Shown: positions 1-7,852 of the stretch, one piece after another | How positions within the stretch are numbered: position 1 is the first letter of the stretch | How the letters are laid out: the number at the start of each line of letters is the position of its first letter | Assembly (NCBI GenBank): GCA_001689515.1 | Contig: LUJR01000005.1 | Coordinates: 16,044-80,043, forward strand | DNA: 64,000 bases | Reading direction: 5' to 3' | From: Bacteroidales bacterium M7 | Lineage (GTDB): Bacteria > Bacteroidota > Bacteroidia > Bacteroidales > Muribaculaceae | Program-made: the position numbers and the translations under genes | The notes under the pieces: generated by a model | Told to the model about the DNA's origin: nothing | Database searches by the model: none | The model's input: only the letters and a program-made list of their open reading frames with translations

Positions 1-1916
1 CTCTGGTTTATGCCAAGCAGCCTGATGTGGCTCCGTCATACGCCTGGGAAGCCACGATGCCGCTCGGTGTCACCCATCCATCGACCATAGACACGCTGCT
101 GACCAACTATGCGCAACGCTCCGTGCCTTCGGCGGTGTCATTAGCCTACGCCACCACCGGCAATCTGGGAGCGCAGGGCATAAACATGATATGGATGGAG
201 CGGAAGCCGCAGAGTGATTTCTATTTTGTGGATCCGCTGAGGGCATGGCTGCCGTCGCTCGACAGCTACAAGTTCTACAACACGCGCATCCCGATGACCA
301 TTGTCAGCTATAATTTCGGAGGCGGACGTGACGTGGGTCAGGACCGCCTTAACGGCATCTTTTCAGGCAATGTCAACAAGAAGATACAGATAGGTGCATA
401 TCTTGATTATCTCTATTCACGAGGCAGCTATCAGGCTCAGGGCTCCAAGGATTTCAACTGGGGCTTTTCTGGCTCATACATGGGTGAACGCTATCAGATG
501 ATGGCGAGTCTGCTGTCATATAACATGCTCAACAAGGAAAACGGAGGACTCAAAGACGATACCGTCATCCTTGACCCTGACAATGCGCCATCGGCTGCTA
601 TAGGCGGCGGTCCCAAGAACTTTGCGGTCAATCTCAATGATGCCCATACACGCGTCAAGGGGCTGGATCTGTTTGTCAACAACCGCTACAGCCTCGGCTA
701 TCATCATGTGGAACGTAACGACACCGATACGATAGTGCGCCGCACCTTCATACCTGTGACCGATCTGATATGGACCTTCAATCTCAAGACCAACTCGCAT
801 GTGTTTACCAACAAGACCAACCGCGAGGACACCGACAACTTCTGGGCTGACAATTACTATGACACATCCGGTTCATACGACAAGACATCTTACACCAAGG
901 TCAGCAACACCTTCGGAGTGGGACTGATAGAGGGCTTTCACAAGTGGGTCAAGATGGGATTGACGGGCTTTGTCACCTACGATTACAGCCGTTACCGTCT
1001 GCCATATTATGATGAGGCTGACTATCCTCGCCATGAGGCGTTGACCCCATTGCCTGACTATACCCCTCTTGATGACAAAATCACCCAGAACAAGCTCTAT
1101 GTCGGTGCGCGTCTACACAGCGACAAGGGGAAATACTTCAAGTATGATGCCATAGGGCGCATCGGAGTGGTCGGAGCTGCGGGTGAATTTAATGTTTCGG
1201 GGCATATGACAGGAAATATCCCCATACGCAAGGACACGCTTAGCGTCACCGCATATGCCAAGCTCACCAACGAGCACTGTTCGCCTCTTATGGAGACCTA
1301 CCGCTCCAACCATTATATATGGAACAACAAGTTTGACAATACGCAATCGTTTCGTTTCGGAGGTCAGATAGAGTTTCCACGCTGGGGCACAGCTGTCAAT
1401 GTGGGCACCGAGACCGTCACCAATTGCGTTTATTTTGACCGCAATGCGTTGCCGGCTCAACACGGCGGGGGCGTACAACTGTTCTGGGCACGTCTCGAAC
1501 AGCCGTTTTCCGTAGGACCTCTGCATTGGGACAATCGCATCACCTATCAGGCTACCTCCAACGAGGACGTGATTCCGCTCCCGGCGCTTGCCGTCTACAG
1601 CAACCTTTATGTGACTTTCAAGATAGCCAAAGTGCTGTCAGTGCAGTTTGGAGTGGATTGCGATTACTATACCCGTTACCGCGCCCCCGGTTACCAGCCT
1701 GCCACAGAGGCATTCTACAATCAGGATGCGGCTCTGTGTGGCAACTTCGCATTCATGAACGCGTATATCAATATGAAGCTGAGCCGTGCTCGATTCTACG
1801 TCATGATGTCACATGTCAACCAGGGCATGGGTTCTAACAACTATTTCTCCATACCGCACTATCCGCTCAATCCCCGCAGATTCCAATTGGGTGTGTCGGT
1901 AGATTTTGCAAACTAA
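1..1916 (+). CDS. Putative outer-membrane porin (Porin_10-like), 5' end outside the window
   Basis: The reading frame is open back to the first base, so the gene starts upstream of the window and only the last 638 or so residues are here. The protein is rich in alternating aromatic and polar beta-strand segments, with many Tyr/Asn/Gly turns, and ends in an aromatic-containing strand (LGVSVDFAN), as outer-membrane barrels do. Phrases such as SYAWEATMPLGVTHPSTIDT and TIVSYNFGGGRDVGQD match what I recall of the Bacteroidales 'putative porin' family. The GTG at 27 is not the true start because the frame continues upstream. The next gene begins 17 bp after the stop, so the two may be co-transcribed. 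The substrate cannot be told from sequence. Confidence 0.8.
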   Translation, partial: LVYAKQPDVAPSYAWEATMPLGVTHPSTIDTLLTNYAQRSVPSAVSLAYATTGNLGAQGINMIWMERKPQSDFYFVDPLRAWLPSLDSYKFYNTRIPMTIVSYNFGGGRDVGQDRLNGIFSGNVNKKIQIGAYLDYLYSRGSYQAQGSKDFNWGFSGSYMGERYQMMASLLSYNMLNKENGGLKDDTVILDPDNAPSAAIGGGPKNFAVNLNDAHTRVKGLDLFVNNRYSLGYHHVERNDTDTIVRRTFIPVTDLIWTFNLKTNSHVFTNKTNREDTDNFWADNYYDTSGSYDKTSYTKVSNTFGVGLIEGFHKWVKMGLTGFVTYDYSRYRLPYYDEADYPRHEALTPLPDYTPLDDKITQNKLYVGARLHSDKGKYFKYDAIGRIGVVGAAGEFNVSGHMTGNIPIRKDTLSVTAYAKLTNEHCSPLMETYRSNHYIWNNKFDNTQSFRFGGQIEFPRWGTAVNVGTETVTNCVYFDRNALPAQHGGGVQLFWARLEQPFSVGPLHWDNRITYQATSNEDVIPLPALAVYSNLYVTFKIAKVLSVQFGVDCDYYTRYRAPGYQPATEAFYNQDAALCGNFAFMNAYINMKLSRARFYVMMSHVNQGMGSNNYFSIPHYPLNPRRFQLGVSVDFAN

Positions 1917-1932
1917 AACCGCGTATTGTTGT

Positions 1933-2766
1933 ATGTTTGAACGTCCGAAACCTGCCCGTGGGCGCACATTGCTGTATGTTCTGCTGCTTGTAACGGCACT
2001 CGCATGCATGGTGCTTCTGCGCGAGTGCAGCATATTCCGAAGCTACCGTGTCTCTGACCGTCCGGCATCGGGTGATACCCTTGATGTGGCGATAGAGTAT
2101 TCGCCCATGTCGCTCTACCGCTATGCCGACACGCTGGGTGGCTTTAACTACGATGTCATCAGAGAAATAGCACGTCAGAAAGGGCTGCCTCTCAAATTTC
2201 ATCCTCTGACCAATATCACCCGGGGGCTTGAAGGGCTTGACTCTCATAAATATGACATACTGGTGGCTGATGTGGCGCGTACCACCGATATGCAAGACCG
2301 TGTGATTTTCACCGAGCCGTCATTTCTTGACAAACAGGTGCTCGTGCAGCCGCGTGACTCGGTGACACGTAAGGGTAAGATACGTTCGCAGATAGATCTC
2401 GGCAGCGATACGGTGTGGGTGCCCAAGGGCTCTCCTGCGGTGTCGCGTCTGTACAATCTGTCGCGTGAGATAGGTCGCGAGATACCGGTCAAGGAGAGCG
2501 ATGAGTATGGCTCGGAACAGCTCTTTATGCTGACTTCGCTCGGCGAGATACCCATGGCTGTGGTCAACGAAGCCACGGCTCTGCGCCTCGCCAAGGACTA
2601 TCCGCAGGTGGATGTATCCCTAGGCATCTCCTTCACCCAGTTCCAGTCGTGGCTCGTAGCCCGTGACCGCAAGCAGCTCGCCGATTCGATAAATGCCGCT
2701 CTGACAGACTTCAAGAACACCGACGGCTACGCACAGCTCGCCAGACGATACAAGCTCCATCGGTGA
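1933..2766 (+). CDS. Membrane-anchored type 2 solute-binding protein, MltF N-domain-like
   Basis: A 277-residue protein. The start is placed at the ATG at 1933, not at the TTG at 1906 that overlaps the porin gene. Residues 12-30 form one hydrophobic segment (signal anchor or signal peptide; the Cys in TALAC is a poor lipobox). Residues about 50-275 read as a type 2 periplasmic amino-acid-binding fold (SBP_bac_3): LDVAIEYSPMSLYRY, GGFNYDVIREIARQKGLPL, DILVADVARTTDMQDRVIFT, and a C-terminal AQLARRYKLHR. The lytic transglycosylase domain that follows this module in MltF is missing, and no transporter permease or ATPase gene is nearby. It may sense peptidoglycan fragments or amino acids; this is inference. 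Confidence 0.65.
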   Translation: MFERPKPARGRTLLYVLLLVTALACMVLLRECSIFRSYRVSDRPASGDTLDVAIEYSPMSLYRYADTLGGFNYDVIREIARQKGLPLKFHPLTNITRGLEGLDSHKYDILVADVARTTDMQDRVIFTEPSFLDKQVLVQPRDSVTRKGKIRSQIDLGSDTVWVPKGSPAVSRLYNLSREIGREIPVKESDEYGSEQLFMLTSLGEIPMAVVNEATALRLAKDYPQVDVSLGISFTQFQSWLVARDRKQLADSINAALTDFKNTDGYAQLARRYKLHR

Positions 2767-2788
2767 GAAGGAGAATTTTTCAGAAATA

Positions 2789-2840
2789 TTTGGCAGATAT
2801 TTATTTTAGTGCTATTTTTGGAAGGTTATTCATTCCAAAA
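2789..2840 (+). promoter_or_regulatory. abiE promoter with overlapping inverted-repeat operator
   Basis: TTTG at 2789-2792 and TATTTTTG at 2813-2820 are 20 bp apart, the Bacteroidetes -33/-7 arrangement. A perfect 8-bp inverted repeat, TTTTGGAA at 2816-2823 and TTCCAAAA at 2833-2840, overlaps the -7 box and runs into the ATG of the antitoxin gene. Known AbiEi antitoxins repress their own promoter by binding inverted repeats, so this is the likely operator. The predicted leader is only about 13 nt. Confidence 0.7.
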
Positions 2841-3595
2841 TGGGAACTAAGATAAATAACATACGTCGGCAAACTCCTTCCGATGGACTACTGCTTACAT
2901 CGTGGCTTGAGAAATCAGGATTAAGCAGAAGCGAAATTTCTAATTATACCAAATCGGGATGGCTTCAACGTATATCAACCGGGGTATATACCTTTGTCGG
3001 CGATAGCCCGACTGTTTACGGGATACTCGCATCTTATCAGAGTCAAGGTACTCTATCGTATCATGTCGGAGCTGCCTCGGCATTGGAATTAAAAGGATTC
3101 TCCCATTATGTCGCTATGGGAAAACCTTCTGCCGTCATATTCTCCCCGATCAGGCCGCGGCTTCCAAAATGGCTAAATTCGGTGGAGCTGGATATGCGCA
3201 TCGTTGAGGTATCCACCAAAATTTTCGGGGACATAGGTGTCGAACAGATGGAATATAACGGTCGGCAATTAACGGTGGCCGCACCTGAGAGAGCAATAAT
3301 GGAATGTCTGCTGTTGTCGCCGGGCCAATATAATCTGATGGATACCTACTATCTGATGGAGATGCTCACTTCTCTGAGGTTCGGCTTGGTCCAGCGGCTG
3401 TTGGAGAATTGCACATCCGTGAAAGTAAAAAGGATATTTCTCTATATGGCTGAGAAAGCGGGTCACCGTTGGTTCGCGAAACTTGACCTGTCTAAGATTT
3501 CTCTTGGCTCCGGCACGAGAAGTTATTCAAAGGGAGGCGTGAAGAATGCCAAATATGATATTGTGATACCTAAGGAACTTGCCGAATATGAATGA
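2840..3595 (+). CDS. abiEi: AbiEi-family type IV antitoxin / transcriptional repressor
   Basis: A 251-residue protein. Residues about 10-60 form a winged-helix segment (LLTSWLEKSGLSRSEISNYT, then GWLQRISTGVYTF) typical of the AbiEi N-terminal DNA-binding domain. The rest resembles the AbiEi antitoxin domain (YHVGAASALELKG, LTVAAPERAIMECLL). In known AbiE systems this protein both represses the operon and neutralises the nucleotidyltransferase toxin without direct binding. It overlaps the next gene by 8 bp, consistent with translational coupling. Base composition is more AT-rich than in the neighbouring genes, a hint of transfer. Confidence 0.85.
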   Translation: MGTKINNIRRQTPSDGLLLTSWLEKSGLSRSEISNYTKSGWLQRISTGVYTFVGDSPTVYGILASYQSQGTLSYHVGAASALELKGFSHYVAMGKPSAVIFSPIRPRLPKWLNSVELDMRIVEVSTKIFGDIGVEQMEYNGRQLTVAAPERAIMECLLLSPGQYNLMDTYYLMEMLTSLRFGLVQRLLENCTSVKVKRIFLYMAEKAGHRWFAKLDLSKISLGSGTRSYSKGGVKNAKYDIVIPKELAEYE

Positions 3596-4493
3596 CGTGT
3601 ATCGGAAAAAGGTGGAACTTCTGTTAAGAATATTGCCCTTTGTCACTGACGAGGAGTGCTTTGCCGTTCATGGAGGGACTGCTATAAATCTGTTCGTGAA
3701 AAATCTGAATAGGCTCTCGGTCGATATTGATGTGACATACATCCCGTTGGAGGATAGAACAAGCAGCCTAAATCATATCAATGAAGCATTAATGAGGATT
3801 GCTGACAGGACTCGCCGTAGTTTTCGTGATATCAGAATCATACCTCGTCTCGATATTTGTAAAATCACATGTGAAAGACAGGGTTGTCAGGTAAAGATTG
3901 AGGTCAATCAGACTAAGAGAGGTCTGGTATGCGGCGAAGCCAGATTATACCCGTTATGCGAAAAGGCTCAGAGTCTGTTCGGCATGGAGGTGGATGCCCG
4001 TATCGTGTCGCTGCCGCAATTGTATGGTGGCAAAATCTCTGCAGCTCTTTCACGACAGCATCCGCGGGATTTATTCGATGTAAGGCAAATGGACATTCCA
4101 CTTTCAGCAGTCAAGGAGGGTATCATATTCTGTCTCCTTGGCAGTGATAGACCGATTCATGAATCCTTCTCCCCCAATTTTATAGATCAGAGGGAGGCAA
4201 TGGAGAACCAGTTTGTCGGGATGAGCGATATTCCGTTCAGTTACGAGGAATTTGAGATGACGAGAGACAGCCTCATAAAAGGAGTCAACGACATTATGAC
4301 CGAGACGGACAAGAGATTTATTGTGGGCTTTGAGGAACTGACGGTCAATCAGGGGGATAACCCATATTCGAAGTTCTTTGACTACCCGTCCGTCAAATGG
4401 AAGATTAAGAATCTGCAAAAACTTAAAGCGACCAATCCCCGCAAACTTCAGGCTGAAGCCAATAAGCTCAGACTCATTATGGGGATCGATTGA
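3588..4493 (+). CDS. abiEii: AbiEii-family nucleotidyltransferase toxin
   Basis: A 301-residue protein starting at the ATG at 3588 inside the end of abiEi; a TTG at 3579 would add three residues. Near the N-terminus HGGTAINLF (residues 28-36) and RLSVDIDVTY (42-51) form the DNA polymerase beta-like nucleotidyltransferase motif of the AbiEii family: GG at 29-30, acidic residues D46 and D48. A later stretch, LPQLYGGKISAALSRQHPRD, matches the conserved 'K..AL..R...RD' motif. The family toxin adds nucleotides to tRNA or otherwise blocks growth and is linked to phage abortive infection and plasmid maintenance. The gene pair stands alone with no phage genes around it. Confidence 0.88.
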   Translation: MNDVYRKKVELLLRILPFVTDEECFAVHGGTAINLFVKNLNRLSVDIDVTYIPLEDRTSSLNHINEALMRIADRTRRSFRDIRIIPRLDICKITCERQGCQVKIEVNQTKRGLVCGEARLYPLCEKAQSLFGMEVDARIVSLPQLYGGKISAALSRQHPRDLFDVRQMDIPLSAVKEGIIFCLLGSDRPIHESFSPNFIDQREAMENQFVGMSDIPFSYEEFEMTRDSLIKGVNDIMTETDKRFIVGFEELTVNQGDNPYSKFFDYPSVKWKIKNLQKLKATNPRKLQAEANKLRLIMGID

Positions 4494-4549
4494 TATTTAG
4501 CAGTCGTCATAAGAATGCTAATAAAAGCTAATAGACTAAGGTATTGACA

Positions 4550-4568
4550 AAAATAATTGCTAACTTTG
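4550..4568 (+). promoter_or_regulatory. Promoter block of the compact amylase gene
   Basis: AAAATAATTGCTAACTTTG lies here, containing the -7 box TAACTTTG at 4561-4568. The identical 19 bases occur at 22241-22259 in front of the glycogen synthase gene. A -33 TTTG at the usual distance is not clear. The predicted leader is about 110 nt and contains GACATGCC-AGGCATC at 4605-4619, which looks like a worn half of the palindrome family found elsewhere in the window. Confidence 0.55.
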
Positions 4569-4682
4569 GGTGAGTGATGAAAGTCATGTAGCCTTTGATA
4601 AGGAGACATGCCAGGCATCAGGATTTGCTTATTTCTTTATATCAATAATAACTTCTTACCTTTATAGCTCAAACATCTTACA

Positions 4683-6104
4683 ATGAAAAAGTTGACTGCA
4701 ATAGCCGGTGGGCTTTCCATGGTGGCTCTCGTAGCTTCTGCCTCCACCAATCCTGACCCCAAAATCCCTGCTGATGCCACTATCCTCCATGCCTGGTCAT
4801 GGTCATTTCCGACCATCGCCGACAACATGAAGGACATAGCCGAGGCTGGATACAAGTATGTACAGACATCTCCTGCCAATACTTGCTTCGTAGGTGAAGA
4901 CGGCGGCATGGCTCTCTTCAGCCAGGAAGGGGATTCGGTAAAGGGCAAATGGTACTACCACTACCAGCCTATCGACTGGAAGGTCGGCAACTACCAGCTC
5001 GGCACACGCGAGCAGTTCAAAGCCATGTGTGACAGTGCCCGCAAATATAATGTGAAGGTGCTCGTCGATGTGCTCCCCAACCACACTGCATTTGACACCA
5101 CCGCCGTCACCCCCGACCTGCTTGCTGCTGCCGGCGGCCGCGACCGTCTCTGGCACAAATCAGGCTTCAACGAAATCAAGGATTACAATGACCGCACACA
5201 GTGTACACTATGGGCTATGGGCGGTCTGCCTGACGTGAATACCGAGAATCCCGACTTCCAGTATTACTTCCTCCAGTACATCAATGACCTTATCAATCTC
5301 GGTGCGCGCGGTTTCCGCTACGATACCGCCAAGCACATAGGCGTGCCGAGCGATCCCGTGGCTCCTGAGGCTGAGCGCAACAACTTCTGGGATGTCGCCA
5401 CAGGCCGCGAAGCCGTGGAAGGTCTGTCGCTGCTGATGCCCGACACTGTGTTTGTCTACGGAGAGGTGCTTCAGGACAAGAATGTCCCCGAAGCTGAGTA
5501 TGCCAAGTACATGTCGATGACCGCCAGCAACTATGGCCACACCCTCCGTGCCGCCCTCGATAAGATGGATGCCAACGCTGTCAATCTGCGCGGTTGGGAC
5601 CACACCATGACCCCCGACCATCTCGTGTCATGGGTGGAGTCACATGACACATATTGCAACGCCCACGAATCTGCAGGTCTCACTGACGACCAGATACGCA
5701 TGGGCTGGGTGTTCCTCACCGCACGTAACGGTGGCATGCCTCTGTTCTACAGCCGTCCCGCAGGCAGCGGTCCAGGCAATGTATGGGGCAACAACCGCAT
5801 AGGCGAACGAGGCAATGACAACTTCAAGCACCCCGAAGTAGTGGCTGTCAACAAATTCCGCACAGCCATGGCTGGTCAGCCTGAGAACATCGTCATCTCT
5901 GAAAACGGTGCACTCGTAGAGGTTGAGCGCGGCAGCAAGGGCGTGGCTCTCGTCAACATCAGCAACAAGGCACAGAAGGTGAAACTGGCAACATCCCTGG
6001 CTGACGGAGAATACACCGACGGTGTGCACGGCACCAAGTTTACCGTCAAGAAAGGCATGCTGACCGGCAAGACCGCACCTCTGACCAGCTATATCCTCAT
6101 GTAA
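4683..6104 (+). CDS. Secreted GH13 alpha-amylase, compact single-domain form
   Basis: A 473-residue protein with a signal peptide (MKKLTAIAGGLSMVALVASA). GH13 motifs are in order: VDVLPNHT (about 128-135), GFRYDTAKH with the nucleophile D214, VYGEV with the acid/base E261, and VESHD with D322. It ends in a short beta domain (KGMLTGKTAPLTSYILM) and has no carbohydrate-binding module. It should cleave alpha-1,4-glucans such as starch or glycogen in the periplasm or outside the cell. It differs clearly from the three larger amylases at 48-59 kb and has no susC/susD-like genes beside it. Confidence 0.88.
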   Translation: MKKLTAIAGGLSMVALVASASTNPDPKIPADATILHAWSWSFPTIADNMKDIAEAGYKYVQTSPANTCFVGEDGGMALFSQEGDSVKGKWYYHYQPIDWKVGNYQLGTREQFKAMCDSARKYNVKVLVDVLPNHTAFDTTAVTPDLLAAAGGRDRLWHKSGFNEIKDYNDRTQCTLWAMGGLPDVNTENPDFQYYFLQYINDLINLGARGFRYDTAKHIGVPSDPVAPEAERNNFWDVATGREAVEGLSLLMPDTVFVYGEVLQDKNVPEAEYAKYMSMTASNYGHTLRAALDKMDANAVNLRGWDHTMTPDHLVSWVESHDTYCNAHESAGLTDDQIRMGWVFLTARNGGMPLFYSRPAGSGPGNVWGNNRIGERGNDNFKHPEVVAVNKFRTAMAGQPENIVISENGALVEVERGSKGVALVNISNKAQKVKLATSLADGEYTDGVHGTKFTVKKGMLTGKTAPLTSYILM

Positions 6105-6150
6105 CAGGTCGTTGCAGAACTTCCAAAATCACGCCAAAACTTGTAGGAAT

Positions 6151-6175
6151 ATGCCACAATGCTGTTTACTTAAAG
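6151..6175. repeat. Fragment of the CTGTTTRCTTAAG element
   Basis: ATGCCACAATGCTGTTTACT followed by TAAAG here matches 41190-41214 almost base for base, and its last part matches the left end of the element at 21953. This copy appears to be a truncated relic directly abutting the palindromic doublet at 6187-6265. Confidence 0.55.
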
Positions 6176-6186
6176 CTTTACCTTCT

Positions 6187-6265
6187 TGTAGGGACGCGGC
6201 GTGCCGCGTCATCGTACCAAGCGATGTGTATTGCGTCAGATGACGCGGCACGCCGCGTCCCTACA
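6187..6265. repeat. Palindromic doublet, GC-core subtype
   Basis: The element begins TGTAGGGAC and ends GTCCCTACA. It holds two palindromes, GACGCGGC-GT-GCCGCGTC and GACGCGGC-AC-GCCGCGTC, separated by a linker of about 30 bases. The two halves are reverse complements of each other, so the whole can fold as one long hairpin or as two small ones. It lies between the amylase gene and the YtxH operon. Confidence 0.85.
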
Positions 6266-6392
6266 GATTGAGTAATTTCCAGTTCTGCAACAGCCTTCAA
6301 GAGAAAAAAGCGTCTGGATCATCGCACAAAAACATCTATTGATTGTTATATAAATTGGATTCAGTAACCAATTCTTAAAACAGTAATTCAAT

Positions 6393-6602
6393 ATGAAACC
6401 CCTCAACATTATTCTCGCCGTGATAGGTGGTGCCGTGGCAGGTGCTGCAGTAGGTCTTCTCCTCGCTCCCGAAAAGGGTGAAAAGACGCGTGACAACATC
6501 GTGGATTTCCTCAAGGAGCAGGGCCTGAAGCTCAAGAAAGGCAAGATGGAAGAGCTTGCCGATACAATCGCTGACGAGATCCACAAGATTAAGGAGAAAT
6601 GA
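6393..6602 (+). CDS. YtxH-domain small envelope protein, copy 1
   Basis: A 69-residue protein. An N-terminal glycine-rich transmembrane segment (ILAVIGGAVAGAAVGLLLAP, residues about 5-24) is followed by EKGEKTRDNI and a charged helical tail ending KIKEK. The hydrophobic glycine-zipper segment plus 'APEKGE.TR' is the YtxH signature. YtxH proteins are linked to envelope stress in other bacteria; the biochemical role is unknown. It is the first of four small genes running to 7605. Confidence 0.8.
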   Translation: MKPLNIILAVIGGAVAGAAVGLLLAPEKGEKTRDNIVDFLKEQGLKLKKGKMEELADTIADEIHKIKEK

Positions 6603-6667
6603 GAGGCTGCGGTCACTACATGCCCGCTTCCAGCTCATAGCCCTTTAAACTTCTAAGACAAAATATC

Positions 6668-6704
6668 TCAAGGGGCAGCCTTATGATTACAGACTGCCCC
6701 TTGA
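6668..6704 (+). terminator. Hairpin between the two YtxH genes
   Basis: TCAAGGGGCAG at 6668-6678 pairs with CTGCCCCTTGA at 6694-6704. Only a weak T-rich stretch follows (TTATCG), so it may act as an attenuator or RNA-processing hairpin between the two paralogous genes and not as a full stop. Confidence 0.55.
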
Positions 6705-6740
6705 TTATCGTAATTTATCACATAAGCCATATTACCGATT

Positions 6741-6941
6741 ATGAACGCAACATCCATTCTTTACGCATTTTTAGGCGGAGCTATCGTAGGCGCAGGAGCA
6801 GCTCTGCTTCTCGCACCCGAAAAAGGTGAAGATACCCGCAAGCGCATCCGCGAGATTCTCCGCAAGAAAGGCATCATATGCTGCGACAGTGAGATAGACG
6901 CCCTCGTAGAACAGCTGACCAGCGAAGTCGAAGCTGAATAA
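6741..6941 (+). CDS. YtxH-domain small envelope protein, copy 2
   Basis: A 66-residue paralogue of the gene at 6393. It has the same layout: SILYAFLGGAIVGAGAALLL membrane segment, APEKGEDTRKRIREILRKKG, then a short acidic tail. It carries two adjacent cysteines (GIICCDSE) in place of the lysine-rich stretch of copy 1. The next gene starts 50 bp downstream. Confidence 0.78.
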   Translation: MNATSILYAFLGGAIVGAGAALLLAPEKGEDTRKRIREILRKKGIICCDSEIDALVEQLTSEVEAE

Positions 6942-6991
6942 TCCCGCACTTAGAGTCAGTATTTCGTCAGTTTTCCAACTCCTGACACACG

Positions 6992-7324
6992 ATGGATACC
7001 GAGAGCTATAAAAACTTATGGATGCGGCTGTCGGAGCTGTTAAAGCTCTATTGGTCTAACACCAAGCTCACCGTTACTGAGAAGGCGGCACGACTCATGG
7101 CGACGGTGGCGCTTTGCGCTATCGTGTTTGTGTTGGGTGTGTTGGCTTTCTTCTTCCTGTCTATTGCGCTCGTCCACTGGATCGCCTCCGGCACCGGGTC
7201 TGAGTGGGCTTATCTGATTATGGGCGGATTTTACCTGTTGCTCATCATTGTGTTTGTGCTCTTTAAGAAACAGCTTATAGCCAACCCGATATGTAAATTC
7301 ATATCACAACTATTACTGTCATGA
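6992..7324 (+). CDS. Holin-superfamily-like two-helix membrane protein
   Basis: A 110-residue protein with an amphipathic N-terminal region (about 1-45) and two transmembrane helices: LMATVALCAIVFVLGVLAFF and YLIMGGFYLLLIIVFVLF. The layout matches the 'phage holin superfamily III / DUF1469' type found next to YtxH genes in many Bacteroidales. No endolysin or phage gene is near, so a lysis role is unlikely. A structural or stress role in the inner membrane is inferred from context. Its stop overlaps the next start (ATGA at 7321-7324). Confidence 0.7.
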   Translation: MDTESYKNLWMRLSELLKLYWSNTKLTVTEKAARLMATVALCAIVFVLGVLAFFFLSIALVHWIASGTGSEWAYLIMGGFYLLLIIVFVLFKKQLIANPICKFISQLLLS

Positions 7325-7605
7325 ACCACAAGACAATTGTTGATACTTTCAATGATCCCACAGCGAGCCACAGATATACTATCGATGAAATAGCTTATCT
7401 GAGGGCATATACTGCTGCGCGTATCCAGCTACAGAAGGAGCAATTGGCAGGCATAGGTCATAATCTCGCCACTACAGGATCGCTGTCTGGCAAGTCATCA
7501 TGGATCGGTCGGATATTGAGCTGCTTCAGCTACTTCGACTATGTGTTGCTGGGGCTGAAACTGCTGACCGGTTTCCGCTCGCTGATGCGCATCCGCAAGC
7601 GCTGA
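7321..7605 (+). CDS. Small protein of the YtxH/holin operon, unknown function
   Basis: A 94-residue protein, translationally coupled to the upstream gene by an ATGA overlap. It has a basic, helical N-terminal half (YLRAYTAARIQLQKEQL) and a hydrophobic stretch near the C-terminus (YFDYVLLGLKLLTGFRSLM) ending in RIRKR. The hydrophobic part is short and looks membrane-associated, not fully spanning. I do not recognise a named domain. The operon context suggests it works with the holin-like protein. Confidence 0.65.
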   Translation: MNHKTIVDTFNDPTASHRYTIDEIAYLRAYTAARIQLQKEQLAGIGHNLATTGSLSGKSSWIGRILSCFSYFDYVLLGLKLLTGFRSLMRIRKR

Positions 7606-7626
7606 CCGATTCCGAAGAAATCCTTT

Positions 7627-7654
7627 GTAGGGGCATGCCATGGCATGCCCCTAC
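7627..7654. repeat. Perfect 28-bp palindrome, ATGCC-core singlet
   Basis: The 28 bases are their own reverse complement, centred on CCATGG, with GTAGGGGCATGCC as one arm. It differs from the doublet halves by G in place of A after GTAGGG, matched by the C on the other arm. It lies 21 bp after the stop codon of the preceding gene and may also work as a 3' hairpin. Confidence 0.85.
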
Positions 7655-7686
7655 GTCGTTTTTCATAACATGGGCATCCTCCAGCT

Positions 7687-7767
7687 TGTAGGGACGCGGC
7701 GTGCCGCGTCATCGTGTACCAGGCAATGGGCATTGTGTTTGATGACGCAGCACGCTGCGTCCCTACA
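7687..7767. repeat. Palindromic doublet, GC-core subtype, with compensatory stem change
   Basis: TGTAGGGAC to GTCCCTACA, as at 6187. The first palindrome is GACGCGGC-GT-GCCGCGTC. The second is GACGCAGC-AC-GCTGCGTC, where a G-to-A change in one arm is matched by C-to-T in the other. The linker is recognisably related to the one at 6187-6265 (ATCGT..ACCA.GCAATG / GTATTG). Confidence 0.85.
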
Positions 7768-7800
7768 AGTAGGGGTATTATCTGGGGAGGGAGAGCGTTA

Positions 7801-7830
7801 TTGTTTGTTGGCTAAAAATGAGTAACTTTG
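7801..7830 (+). promoter_or_regulatory. Promoter of prmA
   Basis: TTG at 7801-7803, 19 bp, then TAACTTTG at 7823-7830, matching the Bacteroidetes consensus. The predicted leader is about 15 nt before the ATG at 7853. Confidence 0.6.
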
Positions 7831-7852
7831 CTGAAAATATCAACGACGCTCT

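Noticed and set aside
6992..7605. Prophage remnant suggested by the holin-like protein
   Set aside because: No endolysin, capsid, integrase or attachment sites are visible, and the YtxH context is chromosomal.
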